A stretch of DNA of 51,737 nucleotides, taken from JAAYZK01 sp964535025. GTDB taxonomy: Bacteria; Planctomycetota; Phycisphaerae; SM23-33; FEN-1343. A model generated the notes under the pieces. That model had not been told where the DNA came from. It made no database searches and saw nothing but the letters and a program-made list of their open reading frames with translations. Shown piece after piece: positions 39,594 through 47,781 of the stretch. The stretch lies in NCBI GenBank assembly GCA_964535025.1, contig CAZHRW010000184.1:1-51737 (forward strand), given 5' to 3'. Positions within the stretch are counted from its first letter, which is position 1. Each line of letters opens with the position of its first letter. The position numbers were made by a program, and so were the translations under genes.

Positions 39594-40601
39594 TCAGGTG
39601 CTTCGCAGGTAGCGCGTGCGGTCCATGATGAACCGCAGGGGCTCGCCGGCGAGGTGGCGGCGGAGGTTGTCCAGGCAGACCTCGTGCTTGCAGCCCAGTC
39701 GCCCGCCGTCGGCGCGGATGGGCCGCCCGTTGCTGATGCAGTGGCCGGTGAGAATCAGGTTCGGCCACCGCCGGGCCGGGTGGTCCGCCGCGAGGCCGTC
39801 GGGGTCCAGGACGTCCAGGCCCGCCCACAGGCGGCCCGACGCGAGTTCGGCGAACAGGGCGTCCTGGTCGAGGATCGCCCCGCGGGCGGTGTTGACGATG
39901 ACCCCGTCGTCGGGCAGCATCGCCAGCAGCTCGGCGGTGACCGTTCCGCGGGTCTCGTCGGACAGCCCCGCGTGCAGCGCGACCGCCTCGGAGGTCTCGA
40001 ACAGCTCGCTCAGGCTCCCGACGCGGGCGCACCCCTCCGGCAGCGCCTCCACGTAGGGGTCGAAAACGCGGATCACCGGTTCGAACGGGCGGACCATCTC
40101 GATGAACTTCGCGCCGATCACCCCGCAGCCGTACACGCCCAGGTTCAATCCCCGCAGCGTGTGCGAGCGAAACCCCTTGTCCACGCGGTAGCCACCTTCG
40201 TCGATCACCCGCTGGCGCTCGGGCAGTTTCTTCAGGCACGCCAGCAGCAGCGTCATGGCCCCCTCGGCGACGGGTCCGGCCGGGCAGTCGCCCCAGTTGG
40301 TCACGGGGATCGGCGACTCGATGATCTCCAGCGGCACGCCCGGACGGCACGAGCCGGTGACGTTGCAGACGTACCGCAGCCGTCCCGGGTCGTCGGCGAC
40401 CTCGGGCGGGATGGGCATCGAGCTCCACCCCGTCAGCAGGATGTCGCACCCGCGGATCCGCTCGACCAGCTCGGCCCGGCTCATCAACTCGCCGTCGGTG
40501 ACGATCTCGAAGTCGCCGATCTCGCGCAGCGCACGGCAGAAAACGTCGGGCCACAGGTCCCACCGCGGCTGGCGGCGGGCGATGTGAAGCATGCGAATCA
40601 C
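39594..40601 (-). CDS. D-isomer-specific 2-hydroxyacid dehydrogenase
   Basis: 335 residues. NAD-dependent dehydrogenase of the phosphoglycerate/glyoxylate reductase superfamily. The NAD-binding domain has LNLGVYGCGVIGAKFIEMVRPF and the FDPY acidic residue that selects NAD. Catalytic regions are VNTARGAILDQDAL (Arg) and a late His/Asp pair (LTGHCISNG). The usual HGG/His motif is altered here. GTG 40601 overlaps the upstream stop as GTGA and is better spaced from GGAGG than ATG 40592. It is co-translated with the sugar isomerase-like gene, so its substrate is probably a sugar-derived 2-hydroxy acid rather than phosphoglycerate. Confidence 0.82.
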   Translation of the reverse strand: MIRMLHIARRQPRWDLWPDVFCRALREIGDFEIVTDGELMSRAELVERIRGCDILLTGWSSMPIPPEVADDPGRLRYVCNVTGSCRPGVPLEIIESPIPVTNWGDCPAGPVAEGAMTLLLACLKKLPERQRVIDEGGYRVDKGFRSHTLRGLNLGVYGCGVIGAKFIEMVRPFEPVIRVFDPYVEALPEGCARVGSLSELFETSEAVALHAGLSDETRGTVTAELLAMLPDDGVIVNTARGAILDQDALFAELASGRLWAGLDVLDPDGLAADHPARRWPNLILTGHCISNGRPIRADGGRLGCKHEVCLDNLRRHLAGEPLRFIMDRTRYLRST

Positions 40602-41371
40602 GCCAGGAGCTCCTCCAGAAACGCCTTGTCGGCCAGGGCGTTGGTCCACAGCAGATCGATCGTCTCGTCGGGCGCGAGCGTCCCGGCGGTGAACTCCAGC
40701 GTGCAGGTGCCGTCGTAGCCGGCTCGCTTGAGTGTCTCGATGACCTCGGCGGCGACGTCCGGCTTGTCGCGGAAGGCGATGACGGTCCGCTCGTCGCGCA
40801 TCTGCAGATGGGCGTGGCGGACGGCGGGGCCGAACGTGTCGAGCCAGGCGTCCAGCGTGTCGGCGGCGTTGAAGGCATGGACGATGACCCCCACGCCGGG
40901 CACGCCCGCCTCGTCGAAGAACGCCTTGGCCGCCGCGGGGGTCTCGATGATCGTCCCCGGGTGACATTCGCAAAGCAACGTCACGTCGTCGTCGAACAGC
41001 GGCCGCCACTGCCGCAGGGCTTCGAGGTAGTCGCCCCGCTTGTCGGGGTCGGTGCCGACATTGAACTTCACGCCGGCGGCGCCGAAGCGGCGGGTCAGCA
41101 GCGCCGCCTGCTCCCGCGCCGTCGCCCCCGACTCGTCGAACGCGGCATACGAGTTGAAGATCGCCACCGGGCAGGGTGACGCCGTCAGGGCCCGGCGCTC
41201 GGCGTCATCGACCTTCGTGGCGTGCCACTGCCACAGCTCCATCCCGTCGAAGCCCGCTTCGGCGAAACGGTCCGCCCAGTCGCTGACGCGGTAGGTGGGC
41301 GTCTTGTCCTTCGTCCAGCGGTTCTTCTCCAGCAGGATCGTGCCGATATAGATCTTGCCGCAGGCGCTCAT
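40598..41371 (-). CDS. Sugar phosphate isomerase/epimerase family protein (AP-endonuclease-2 TIM barrel)
   Basis: 257 residues. Features of the xylose-isomerase-like TIM-barrel family are FAEAGFDGMELWQWH near 37-50, VTLLCECHPGTIIETP near 132-147 (metal Glu and His), VIVHAFNAADTL near 163, and CTLEFTAG near the end. The family epimerises or isomerises sugars and inositols. It is first in a two-gene unit with the hydroxyacid dehydrogenase. It has a divergent promoter shared with ribokinase. The substrate is unknown. Confidence 0.8.
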   Translation of the reverse strand: MSACGKIYIGTILLEKNRWTKDKTPTYRVSDWADRFAEAGFDGMELWQWHATKVDDAERRALTASPCPVAIFNSYAAFDESGATAREQAALLTRRFGAAGVKFNVGTDPDKRGDYLEALRQWRPLFDDDVTLLCECHPGTIIETPAAAKAFFDEAGVPGVGVIVHAFNAADTLDAWLDTFGPAVRHAHLQMRDERTVIAFRDKPDVAAEVIETLKRAGYDGTCTLEFTAGTLAPDETIDLLWTNALADKAFLEELLA

Positions 41372-41390
41372 GGTTGTCTCCCGACCCCCC

Positions 41391-41441
41391 TTGCATTAGC
41401 GTCCACACAGGGGAGAATAACCGACGTGGCGCATTCGTCAA
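41391..41441. promoter_or_regulatory. Overlapping face-to-face promoters for the isomerase and ribokinase genes
   Basis: Minus strand: TTGACG (41441-41436) and TATTCT (41419-41414), spacer 16, for the isomerase operon. Plus strand: TTGCAT (41391-41396) and GAGAAT (41413-41418), spacer 16, for ribokinase. The two -10 boxes cover the same bases, so RNA polymerase could occupy only one promoter at a time. Confidence 0.45.
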
Positions 41442-41472
41442 CCAGATTGAAAAAAACCGGATAGGCAAGCGC

Positions 41473-42396
41473 ATGGCAGCACGCGGCGACATCCTCGTGG
41501 TCGGGTCGATCAACATGGACCTGGTCGTTCGCAGCGATCACATCCCCGCGCCGGGCGAGACGGTGCTCGGCGGCGACCTGATCACCTCGCCCGGCGGCAA
41601 GGGCGCCAACCAGGCCGTCGCCGCCGCCCGCCTGGGCGGGCGCTGCCGGATGATCGGCCGCGTCGGCGGCGACGCCTTCGGCGAGGCGCTGCTGGCGAAC
41701 CTCGCCGCCGAAGGCGTCGACACCGCCGGCGTGCGGACCCTGGCGGAGGCGCCCTCCGGCGTGGCCCTGATCGCCGTCGCGGCCGACGGCGAGAACGCCA
41801 TCGTCGTCGCCCCCGGCGCCAACGGCCGCCTGGCCGCCGGCGACCTCGACGCCCACGACGACGCCTTCGCCGCCGCGGCCGTCGTGGTGCTGCAGCTCGA
41901 GCTGCCGCTCGACACGGTCGTCGCCGCCGCCGAGCGGGCGCGGTCTCACGGCTGCACGGTCATCCTCGACCCCGCCCCGGCCCCGGCGGCCCTGCCGGCG
42001 GCGCTGTACGCCGTCGACGTGATCAGCCCGAACGTCTCGGAGGCCGCGATGCTGCTGGGGCGCGCCGGCGCCGACGGCGAGCACGTCGCCGCCGCCCTCG
42101 TCGAGCGCGGCGCGGCCGCGGCGGTGTTGAAACTGGGCGCCGCGGGCTCGCTCGTCTGGCAGCACGGCCGCGCCGAACGGATCGGCCCGTTCGCCGTCAC
42201 CCCCGTCGACACGACCGCCGCCGGCGATGCCTTCACCGCCGCCCTGGCCGTCGCCCTCGCCCGCGGCGACGCCCTGGCCGACGCCGCCCGCTTCGCCAAC
42301 GCCGCCGGCGCTCTCGCCTGCACGCGCGTCGGAGCACAAAACGCAGCGCCGCGGTTGGAAGAGGTGGCGTCGCTCATGCGACAAGCGGACGCCTGA
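41473..42396 (+). CDS. rbsK: Ribokinase-type PfkB carbohydrate kinase
   Basis: 307 residues. N-terminal VVGSINMDLVVRSDHIPAPGET and SPGGKGANQAVAAARLGG (PfkB signature 1, GG substrate loop) are typical of ribokinase. The C-terminal anion hole and catalytic base appear as VDTTAAGDAFTAALAVALARG (the family usually has DTxGAGD, here DTTAAGD, keeping the catalytic Asp). Phosphorylates a pentose, most likely ribose or 2-deoxyribose. ATG 41473 begins the first beta strand. The gene ends 4 bases from the convergent sulfatase stop. Confidence 0.88.
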   Translation: MAARGDILVVGSINMDLVVRSDHIPAPGETVLGGDLITSPGGKGANQAVAAARLGGRCRMIGRVGGDAFGEALLANLAAEGVDTAGVRTLAEAPSGVALIAVAADGENAIVVAPGANGRLAAGDLDAHDDAFAAAAVVVLQLELPLDTVVAAAERARSHGCTVILDPAPAPAALPAALYAVDVISPNVSEAAMLLGRAGADGEHVAAALVERGAAAAVLKLGAAGSLVWQHGRAERIGPFAVTPVDTTAAGDAFTAALAVALARGDALADAARFANAAGALACTRVGAQNAAPRLEEVASLMRQADA

Positions 42397-42400
42397 CGCT

Positions 42401-43792
42401 TCACGCACGAATGGGTGGCGTCGTCGTCCCCGCGACCAGGCGTCCGCCATCGACCATGCCGTCGGCACGAGGTTCGAGGACCCCAACCAGGCGCCGCCGC
42501 CACAACGCCGCGTCGGGATGCGACGCCGCCAGGTTCCGCTGTTCGAAGGGGTCCGTCTCGAGATCGAAGAAATACTCCTGACCCGACTGGGAATGCCAGG
42601 CGAACTTCTGCTTGCCATCCGTCACGGCCTGCCAGGCGGGGGCATGTTCGACGTGAACGAACGACCGCCACGGCCGCTGCGGGTCGTCGAGCAGGGATCG
42701 GAAGCTTCGACCGTCCACCGACGGCGGGATCGGCACGCCGGCCACGTCCAGGCAGAAGGGCATGACGTCGCCGAGTGTGATCGGCTTGTCGCACACCCCC
42801 CCGGCGGAGTGTTCCGCCAACGTGGGCGGGCGCACGATGAAGGGAATCGCCGCCGACGCTTCGAACGGGGCGCTCTTGCGGTAGTGATGGTGGTCGCCGA
42901 GCATCTCGCCGTGATCGGAGGCGAAGACGATCCAGGTATTGGCCATCATCCCGCTGCGGCCGAGGTAGCGCAGCAGGCGCCCGATCTGGTAATCGATATG
43001 GCTGATCTGGGCGAAATAGCCCCGGCGCGCCTCCGCCAGCCGGCGCGCCTCGATCACCCCGCGGGCGGCGCCCACGCGGGCCTCCCGCTCGCAGAACCCC
43101 TCCGCCCAGTCGCCGACGGGAATCTCCGGCAGATCGCAGTCTTCGTAGCGCCGGTAATAGTCGATCGGCGGGTCGATCGGCGGGTGTGGGCGCTGAAAGC
43201 TGATCTGCATGAAGAACGGCCGCAGGGGGTCGCGCAGCTTCAGCATGTCCAATGCCGCGCTCATCGTCCAGGTGTTGGGATGCTGGTAATCCGGATAGGT
43301 CCACGGACGGCAAAGCATCCCGTTGGGATCGATGTCCCGCGACAGGTCGGTGTACGCGCCGCCGGTCTCGCGAAGCAGCCACAGGTGGTAGTCACTCGCT
43401 TCGTCTCCGTGTATCTGGGTTTCGTAGAGCCTCAATTGCTCGAAGCCCAAACCGGCCCGCTGGGGGTAGAAGTGCGTTTTGCCCGCGACCATCGTCTGAT
43501 AGCCGCTGTTGCGCAGTTGGCCCGGCAGCGTGATGTCGTAGGTCCACGGTACGCAGTCGCGATAGCCCAATCGCCCGTGGTTCCAGGGATCCATGCCGGT
43601 CATCACCGAGGCCCGTGCCGCAATGCAGGTTGGGACCGGGGTGTAGGCGTTGATGAACGTGACGCCCTCGGCGGCGAGTTCATCGAGGAAGGGTGTGGCA
43701 ACCACGGGGTGGCCCAAGCTGCCCAGGCAGTCCCACCGCCACTGGTCGGGGAAGATGAAGATGATGTTCGGTCGGCCGGTTTGTCCTTCCAT
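42401..43792 (-). CDS. Sulfatase (type I, formylglycine-dependent)
   Basis: 463 residues. Starts NIIFIFPDQWRWDCLG, with the metal-binding Asp. The maturation motif is PTCIAARASVMTG: Cys56-x-Ala-x-Arg60, a CxAxR variant of C/S-x-P/A-x-R needing anaerobic or FGE-type formylglycine formation. Other conserved positions are HGRLGY, GKTHFYP, and SDHGEMLGDHHHYRKS. No signal peptide was seen, so it may act in the cytoplasm on sulfated oligosaccharides taken up by the cell. It is convergent with ribokinase. Substrate unknown; aryl- or carbohydrate sulfates are likely. Confidence 0.9.
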   Translation of the reverse strand: MEGQTGRPNIIFIFPDQWRWDCLGSLGHPVVATPFLDELAAEGVTFINAYTPVPTCIAARASVMTGMDPWNHGRLGYRDCVPWTYDITLPGQLRNSGYQTMVAGKTHFYPQRAGLGFEQLRLYETQIHGDEASDYHLWLLRETGGAYTDLSRDIDPNGMLCRPWTYPDYQHPNTWTMSAALDMLKLRDPLRPFFMQISFQRPHPPIDPPIDYYRRYEDCDLPEIPVGDWAEGFCEREARVGAARGVIEARRLAEARRGYFAQISHIDYQIGRLLRYLGRSGMMANTWIVFASDHGEMLGDHHHYRKSAPFEASAAIPFIVRPPTLAEHSAGGVCDKPITLGDVMPFCLDVAGVPIPPSVDGRSFRSLLDDPQRPWRSFVHVEHAPAWQAVTDGKQKFAWHSQSGQEYFFDLETDPFEQRNLAASHPDAALWRRRLVGVLEPRADGMVDGGRLVAGTTTPPIRA

Positions 43793-43974
43793 TGTGCGAT
43801 CGGTCCTTCTTCCAGGCGAAACGAATCCTGCGGCGCCGCGGTCGAGGCGTCCCTGGTCGTGCCCCCCGCGGTCATCCTCTCCCTCATAACCGACCAGGCG
43901 CGCGCCGTCAACAGCGAGCGGATCCGTCGAACTCCCCGGTCGTATCTGAACGCCGCCGGAGGCCTGCCAGGCCC

Positions 43975-44003
43975 TTGACCGCCGCCGCGGCCGCCGCTAG
44001 AGT
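43975..44003 (+). promoter_or_regulatory. Promoter of the xylose isomerase-PfkB-mannitol dehydrogenase operon
   Basis: TTGACC at 43975-43980 and TAGAGT at 43998-44003, spacer 17. A start near 44010 gives a short leader with AAGGAGA before ATG 44037. The 182 bases before it hold no gene. Confidence 0.65.
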
Positions 44004-44036
44004 GCCGCTACATTCTCATCGTAAGGAGACACGTCC

Positions 44037-45077
44037 ATGGCAAGCACCTATCGTTTCTCGTTCGGGCCCTGGAACATCCACCCCGGCGCCGATCCGTTCG
44101 GACCGGCCGTGCGGGACGAGCTGCCCTTCGCCCGCAAGGTGGCGCTGTGTCGCGAACTCGGTTTCGATGCCATGCAGTTCCACGACGACGACGCCGTGGC
44201 CCATCCCGAGGAGAAGTCCGCCGACCAGATCCGCCAGGAGACCGCCCGCATCCGCTCGATGCTGGACGGCGAGGGCCTCGCCGCCGAGTTCGTCGCCCCG
44301 CGACTGTGGGAGCACCCCAACGGGATCGACGGCGGCTACACCGCCAACGACCCGGCGGTGCGGGCGTGGGCGATCGAGCGGAGCAAGAAGGCCATCGACA
44401 TCGCCCGCGGCCTGGGCACGAAGATGATGGTCCTGTGGCTGGCGCGGGAAGGGACCTACCTCCGCGAGTCCAAGAACGCCGTCGACGCCTACCGCCACGT
44501 GCTCGACGCCATCAACGCGATGCTCGAGTACGACAAGGACATCGAGATCGCCATCGAACCCAAGCCCAACGAGCCGACCGACCACGCCTACGTGCCGACC
44601 ATCGGCCACGCCCTGGCCGTGGCGTCGCAGACGGCCGACCCCGCCCGTGTCGGCGGGCTGATCGAAACCGCCCACGCGATCCTCGCCGGGCTTGACCCGT
44701 CCGACGAGATGGGCTTCGCCCTGTCGATGGGCAAGCTGTGGAGCGTGCACCTGAACGACCAGAACGGCCTGAAGTTCGACGAGGACCGCGCGTTCGCCGT
44801 GATCAACCTGCGGTCGGCCTTCAACCAGGTGCGGGTGCTCGAACGGGCCGGCTACGCCGACACCGGCCGCTACGTCGGCCTCGACGTCAAGGCCATCCGC
44901 ACGCAGACCGCCGAGGTCAACTGCCGCCACCTGTCCAACAGCCGCACGCTGTTTCTGGCCCTGGTCGAGAAGGTCCGAAGCTTCGATGCCGGGCTCGAGG
45001 CGAAACTGATCGCCGAGCGCGACTACGAGGCGCTCGACCTGGCCGTGATGGAGCACTTGATGGGACTGCCGGGATGA
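44037..45077 (+). CDS. Xylose isomerase-like sugar isomerase
   Basis: 346 residues, TIM barrel. Conserved elements include MQFHDDDAVAHP (metal Asp region), MVLWLAREGTYLRESKN near 138-154, and EIAIEPKPNEPTDHAYVPTIGHALAVA (metal Glu, Lys, His) near 165-195. Together they resemble the bacterial xylose isomerase group, though shorter than the classic 440-residue enzyme. A strong AAGGAGA site precedes the ATG. Overlaps the PfkB gene as ATGA, so the sugar it makes is probably that kinase's substrate. Confidence 0.82.
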   Translation: MASTYRFSFGPWNIHPGADPFGPAVRDELPFARKVALCRELGFDAMQFHDDDAVAHPEEKSADQIRQETARIRSMLDGEGLAAEFVAPRLWEHPNGIDGGYTANDPAVRAWAIERSKKAIDIARGLGTKMMVLWLAREGTYLRESKNAVDAYRHVLDAINAMLEYDKDIEIAIEPKPNEPTDHAYVPTIGHALAVASQTADPARVGGLIETAHAILAGLDPSDEMGFALSMGKLWSVHLNDQNGLKFDEDRAFAVINLRSAFNQVRVLERAGYADTGRYVGLDVKAIRTQTAEVNCRHLSNSRTLFLALVEKVRSFDAGLEAKLIAERDYEALDLAVMEHLMGLPG

Positions 45078-46258
45078 AGACGGACCTCGGCATCGTCGTC
45101 GCCGGGCACATCTGCCTGGATATCATCCCGGCGCTACCGGCCGACGGGCGGACGCCGCGGGAGATGATCGTGCCGGGCCGCCTGGTGAAGGTCGGGCCGG
45201 CCACGGTTGCCACGGGCGGGGCCGTGGCCAACGCGGGGCTGGCCCTGCACCGGCTGGGCCTGCCGGTGCGCCTGATGGGCAAGCTGGGCGACGACCTGCT
45301 GGGCCGGTCGGTCCTGAGCATCCTCACCGACGCCGGCGCGGCGCTGGCCGCCGACATGATCGTCGCGCCCGGCGGCGGCAGCTCGTATACGATCGTCATC
45401 AGCCCGCCGGGCACGGATCGGACGTTCCTGCACCATTCCGGGGTGAACGACACCTTTGCCGCGTCGGACGTCCCGTTCGACCGCCTGCCGTCGGCGGGGT
45501 TGTTCCATTTCGGCTATCCGCCGCTGATGCGCCGCATGTACGCCGACGGCGGCGACGAACTGGCCCGCCTGCTCGCCGGCGTTCGCGCGCGGCACCTGGC
45601 CCTGTCCCTGGATTTGTCGATGCCGGACCTCGACGGCGACGCCGGCCGTGCCGACTGGCCGGCCATCCTGGCCAAGGCGCTGCCGGCGGTGGACCTGTTC
45701 GCGCCGAGCTTCGACGAGACCCTCTGGATGCTCGATCGCGACCGCTTCGATCACCTGGCGGCGACGGCGGGCGGCGACAACCTCGCCGCGGCGGCCGACC
45801 CGTCGGTCTTTCGACGGCTGGCCGATACGCTGATCGGCATGGGGGCCGCGATCGTGGCGTTGAAGCTGGGCGACCGCGGCCTCTACCTGCGGACCTCCGA
45901 CGACGCCGGACGGCTCGACGCGATCGGCGGCCGGTTGCCGTGCGACTGGGATCGCTGGCGGGGCCGCCAGCTGCTGGCCCCGTGTTTCGCCGTCGACGTC
46001 GCCGGCACGACCGGCTCGGGCGACGCGACGGTCGCCGGCCTCCTGGCGGCCCTGGTCGCCGGGCAGGACCCCCCCGCCGCGGTCCGCTCGGCCGTCGGGG
46101 TCGGCGCCGCCAGCGTCGAATGCGCCGACGCCACCAGCGGCATTCCCGCCTGGCACGCCGTCCAACAGCGCATCGCCGCCGGTTGGCCCCAACGGCTCGG
46201 CCCGACCCCCGACGGCTGGCGGTGGGACGGCGATGAGCGGCTGTGGACGGGGGGATGA
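45074..46258 (+). CDS. PfkB-family carbohydrate kinase
   Basis: 394 residues, longer than ribokinase (about 310) because of an insert near 220-290. The N-terminal VVAGHICLDIIPALP and TVATGGAVANAGLALHRLGLPVRLMGKLGDDLLG form the substrate site. The C-terminal VAGTTGSGDATVAGLLAALVAG is PfkB signature 2 with the catalytic Asp. Its start overlaps the isomerase stop, and it is followed by a mannitol dehydrogenase family gene 72 bases later. Likely a ketose or uronate kinase; the exact sugar cannot be told. Confidence 0.85.
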   Translation: MKTDLGIVVAGHICLDIIPALPADGRTPREMIVPGRLVKVGPATVATGGAVANAGLALHRLGLPVRLMGKLGDDLLGRSVLSILTDAGAALAADMIVAPGGGSSYTIVISPPGTDRTFLHHSGVNDTFAASDVPFDRLPSAGLFHFGYPPLMRRMYADGGDELARLLAGVRARHLALSLDLSMPDLDGDAGRADWPAILAKALPAVDLFAPSFDETLWMLDRDRFDHLAATAGGDNLAAAADPSVFRRLADTLIGMGAAIVALKLGDRGLYLRTSDDAGRLDAIGGRLPCDWDRWRGRQLLAPCFAVDVAGTTGSGDATVAGLLAALVAGQDPPAAVRSAVGVGAASVECADATSGIPAWHAVQQRIAAGWPQRLGPTPDGWRWDGDERLWTGG

Positions 46259-46330
46259 GACTTGGATTGCCGTTTGGGACCTAACGTTCACACTGACGGC
46301 CGACAGCACCCTGCGGGGCGCGGCTCACCC

Positions 46331-47656
46331 TTGGCAACTCCCAACGCCCAACGTTCAACGCCGACCTCGAACCGCACCTACGTCGGTTTCGGTTTCGGCG
46401 CGATCCAGGTGGGCCTGTTTCTTTACGAGGCCCAGCGGACCGGCCGGTTCGGCCGTCTGGCCGTGGCGGAGGTGCTCGCCGAGCGGGTCGCGGCGGTGCG
46501 GCGGGCCGGCGGGTGCGTGGGGTTGAACATCGCCCACGCCGACTACGTGGAGCGGGCCCGCGTGGGCCCCGTCGAGGTCCTCGACACGGCCTGCGTCGGC
46601 GACGTCGAACGGCTGGAGGCGCTGCTGGCCGAGGCGACGGACATCGCCACCGCCGTGCCCGGCGTGGCGTGCTACGGCCAGGGCGGCGAGGCGTCGCTGA
46701 CGGCCCTGCTGGCGCGCGGGCTGGCCCGCAAGGCGGCGTGCGACGGGCCGGGGGCCATCGTCTATGCCGCGGAGAACCACAATCGCGCCGCCGAGATCCT
46801 CCGGGACGGCGTCCTGGCCGCCGTCGAGCCGCAGCGGCGAGACGCCGTCCGACGCCGGGTGCGGTTTGTCAACACGGTCATCGGCAAGATGAGCGGGCTC
46901 GTCACCGACGCGGCCCACATCCGCGAGCAGGGCCTGGTCACGATGACCGGCGAGGCGGACGAGGCTCTGCTGGTCGAGGCGTTCAACCGCATCCTGATCT
47001 CCCGCCCGGACGGCGACGACGGCGCCGCGGGCGCGGCGTGCGTGTTTCCGTCGTTCGAGGCCAAGGCCGACCTGCTGCCGTTCGAGGAGGCCAAGCTGTA
47101 CGGCCACAACGCCGCCCACGCCCTGGCGGCGTACGTCGGCGGGCTGTTGGGCGTGGAGCGGATCTGCGACCTGCCCGGGGTGGGCGGGGTGATGGCGTTC
47201 CTTCGCGACGCCTTCCTGGCCGAGTCGGGCGCGGCCCTCCTTTGCCGCCACCGCGGGGTCGACCCCCTGTTCACCGCCCGCGGCTACCGCCTTTATGCCG
47301 ACGACCTGCTGGCCCGCATGGTCAACCCCCTGCTGGGCGACACCGTCGCCCGGGTCGGCCGTGCGCCCGAGCGGAAGCTCGGCTGGGACGACCGGCTGAT
47401 CGGCACGATCCGCCTGGCGCTGGCCCACCGCGTCCGCCCCCGGCGCTTCGCCTTCGGCGCCGCCGCCGCCGCGGCATGGCTCGACCGGGCGCTGCTGGCC
47501 GACGGCGCCACGGCCGCGCCGGTCCTGTCGCGGCTGTGGTCGGGCGCCGACGCCGCCGAGCAGGCGGCGGTGGAGGCCCAGGTCGATCAGGGTCTGCAGC
47601 GCCTGCGGGCGTGGCTGCGCGACCGGCGACCGCCGCTGGATGCGTATTTTCGCTAG
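46331..47656 (+). CDS. mtlD: Mannitol-1-phosphate 5-dehydrogenase-like protein
   Basis: 441 residues. NAD-dependent polyol-phosphate dehydrogenase fold. The N-terminal dinucleotide loop is YVGFGFGAIQVGLFLYEAQRTG. Further family marks are IVYAAENHNRAAEIL, RFVNTVIGKMSG, and FEEAKLYGHNAAHALAAYVG (catalytic Lys and His region), as in MtlD. The start is uncertain: no in-frame ATG or GTG lies near the first strand; TTG 46331 or 46262 would be needed, and the sequence just upstream is short-word repeat. Part of the isomerase/kinase run. It may oxidise a sugar-alcohol phosphate to fructose 6-phosphate. Confidence 0.75.
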   Translation: MATPNAQRSTPTSNRTYVGFGFGAIQVGLFLYEAQRTGRFGRLAVAEVLAERVAAVRRAGGCVGLNIAHADYVERARVGPVEVLDTACVGDVERLEALLAEATDIATAVPGVACYGQGGEASLTALLARGLARKAACDGPGAIVYAAENHNRAAEILRDGVLAAVEPQRRDAVRRRVRFVNTVIGKMSGLVTDAAHIREQGLVTMTGEADEALLVEAFNRILISRPDGDDGAAGAACVFPSFEAKADLLPFEEAKLYGHNAAHALAAYVGGLLGVERICDLPGVGGVMAFLRDAFLAESGAALLCRHRGVDPLFTARGYRLYADDLLARMVNPLLGDTVARVGRAPERKLGWDDRLIGTIRLALAHRVRPRRFAFGAAAAAAWLDRALLADGATAAPVLSRLWSGADAAEQAAVEAQVDQGLQRLRAWLRDRRPPLDAYFR

Positions 47657-47683
47657 CCGGCCGCCGCGGCCGCGCACGAGCCC

Positions 47684-47712
47684 TTGCAAATCTCCCGCCC
47701 CTTGTGGACAAT
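47684..47712 (+). promoter_or_regulatory. Promoter of asnA
   Basis: TTGCAA at 47684-47689 and GACAAT at 47707-47712, spacer 17. The leader of about 63 bases includes an 11-codon ORF (ATG 47750, stop TGA 47783-47785) that overlaps the asnA GTG. Confidence 0.6.
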
Positions 47713-47781
47713 GCCTCCGCAGCGCCCCGCGACCCGCCACGGAAACGCGATGAGAACCCCAGAGGCTACCAGGAGACAGGC

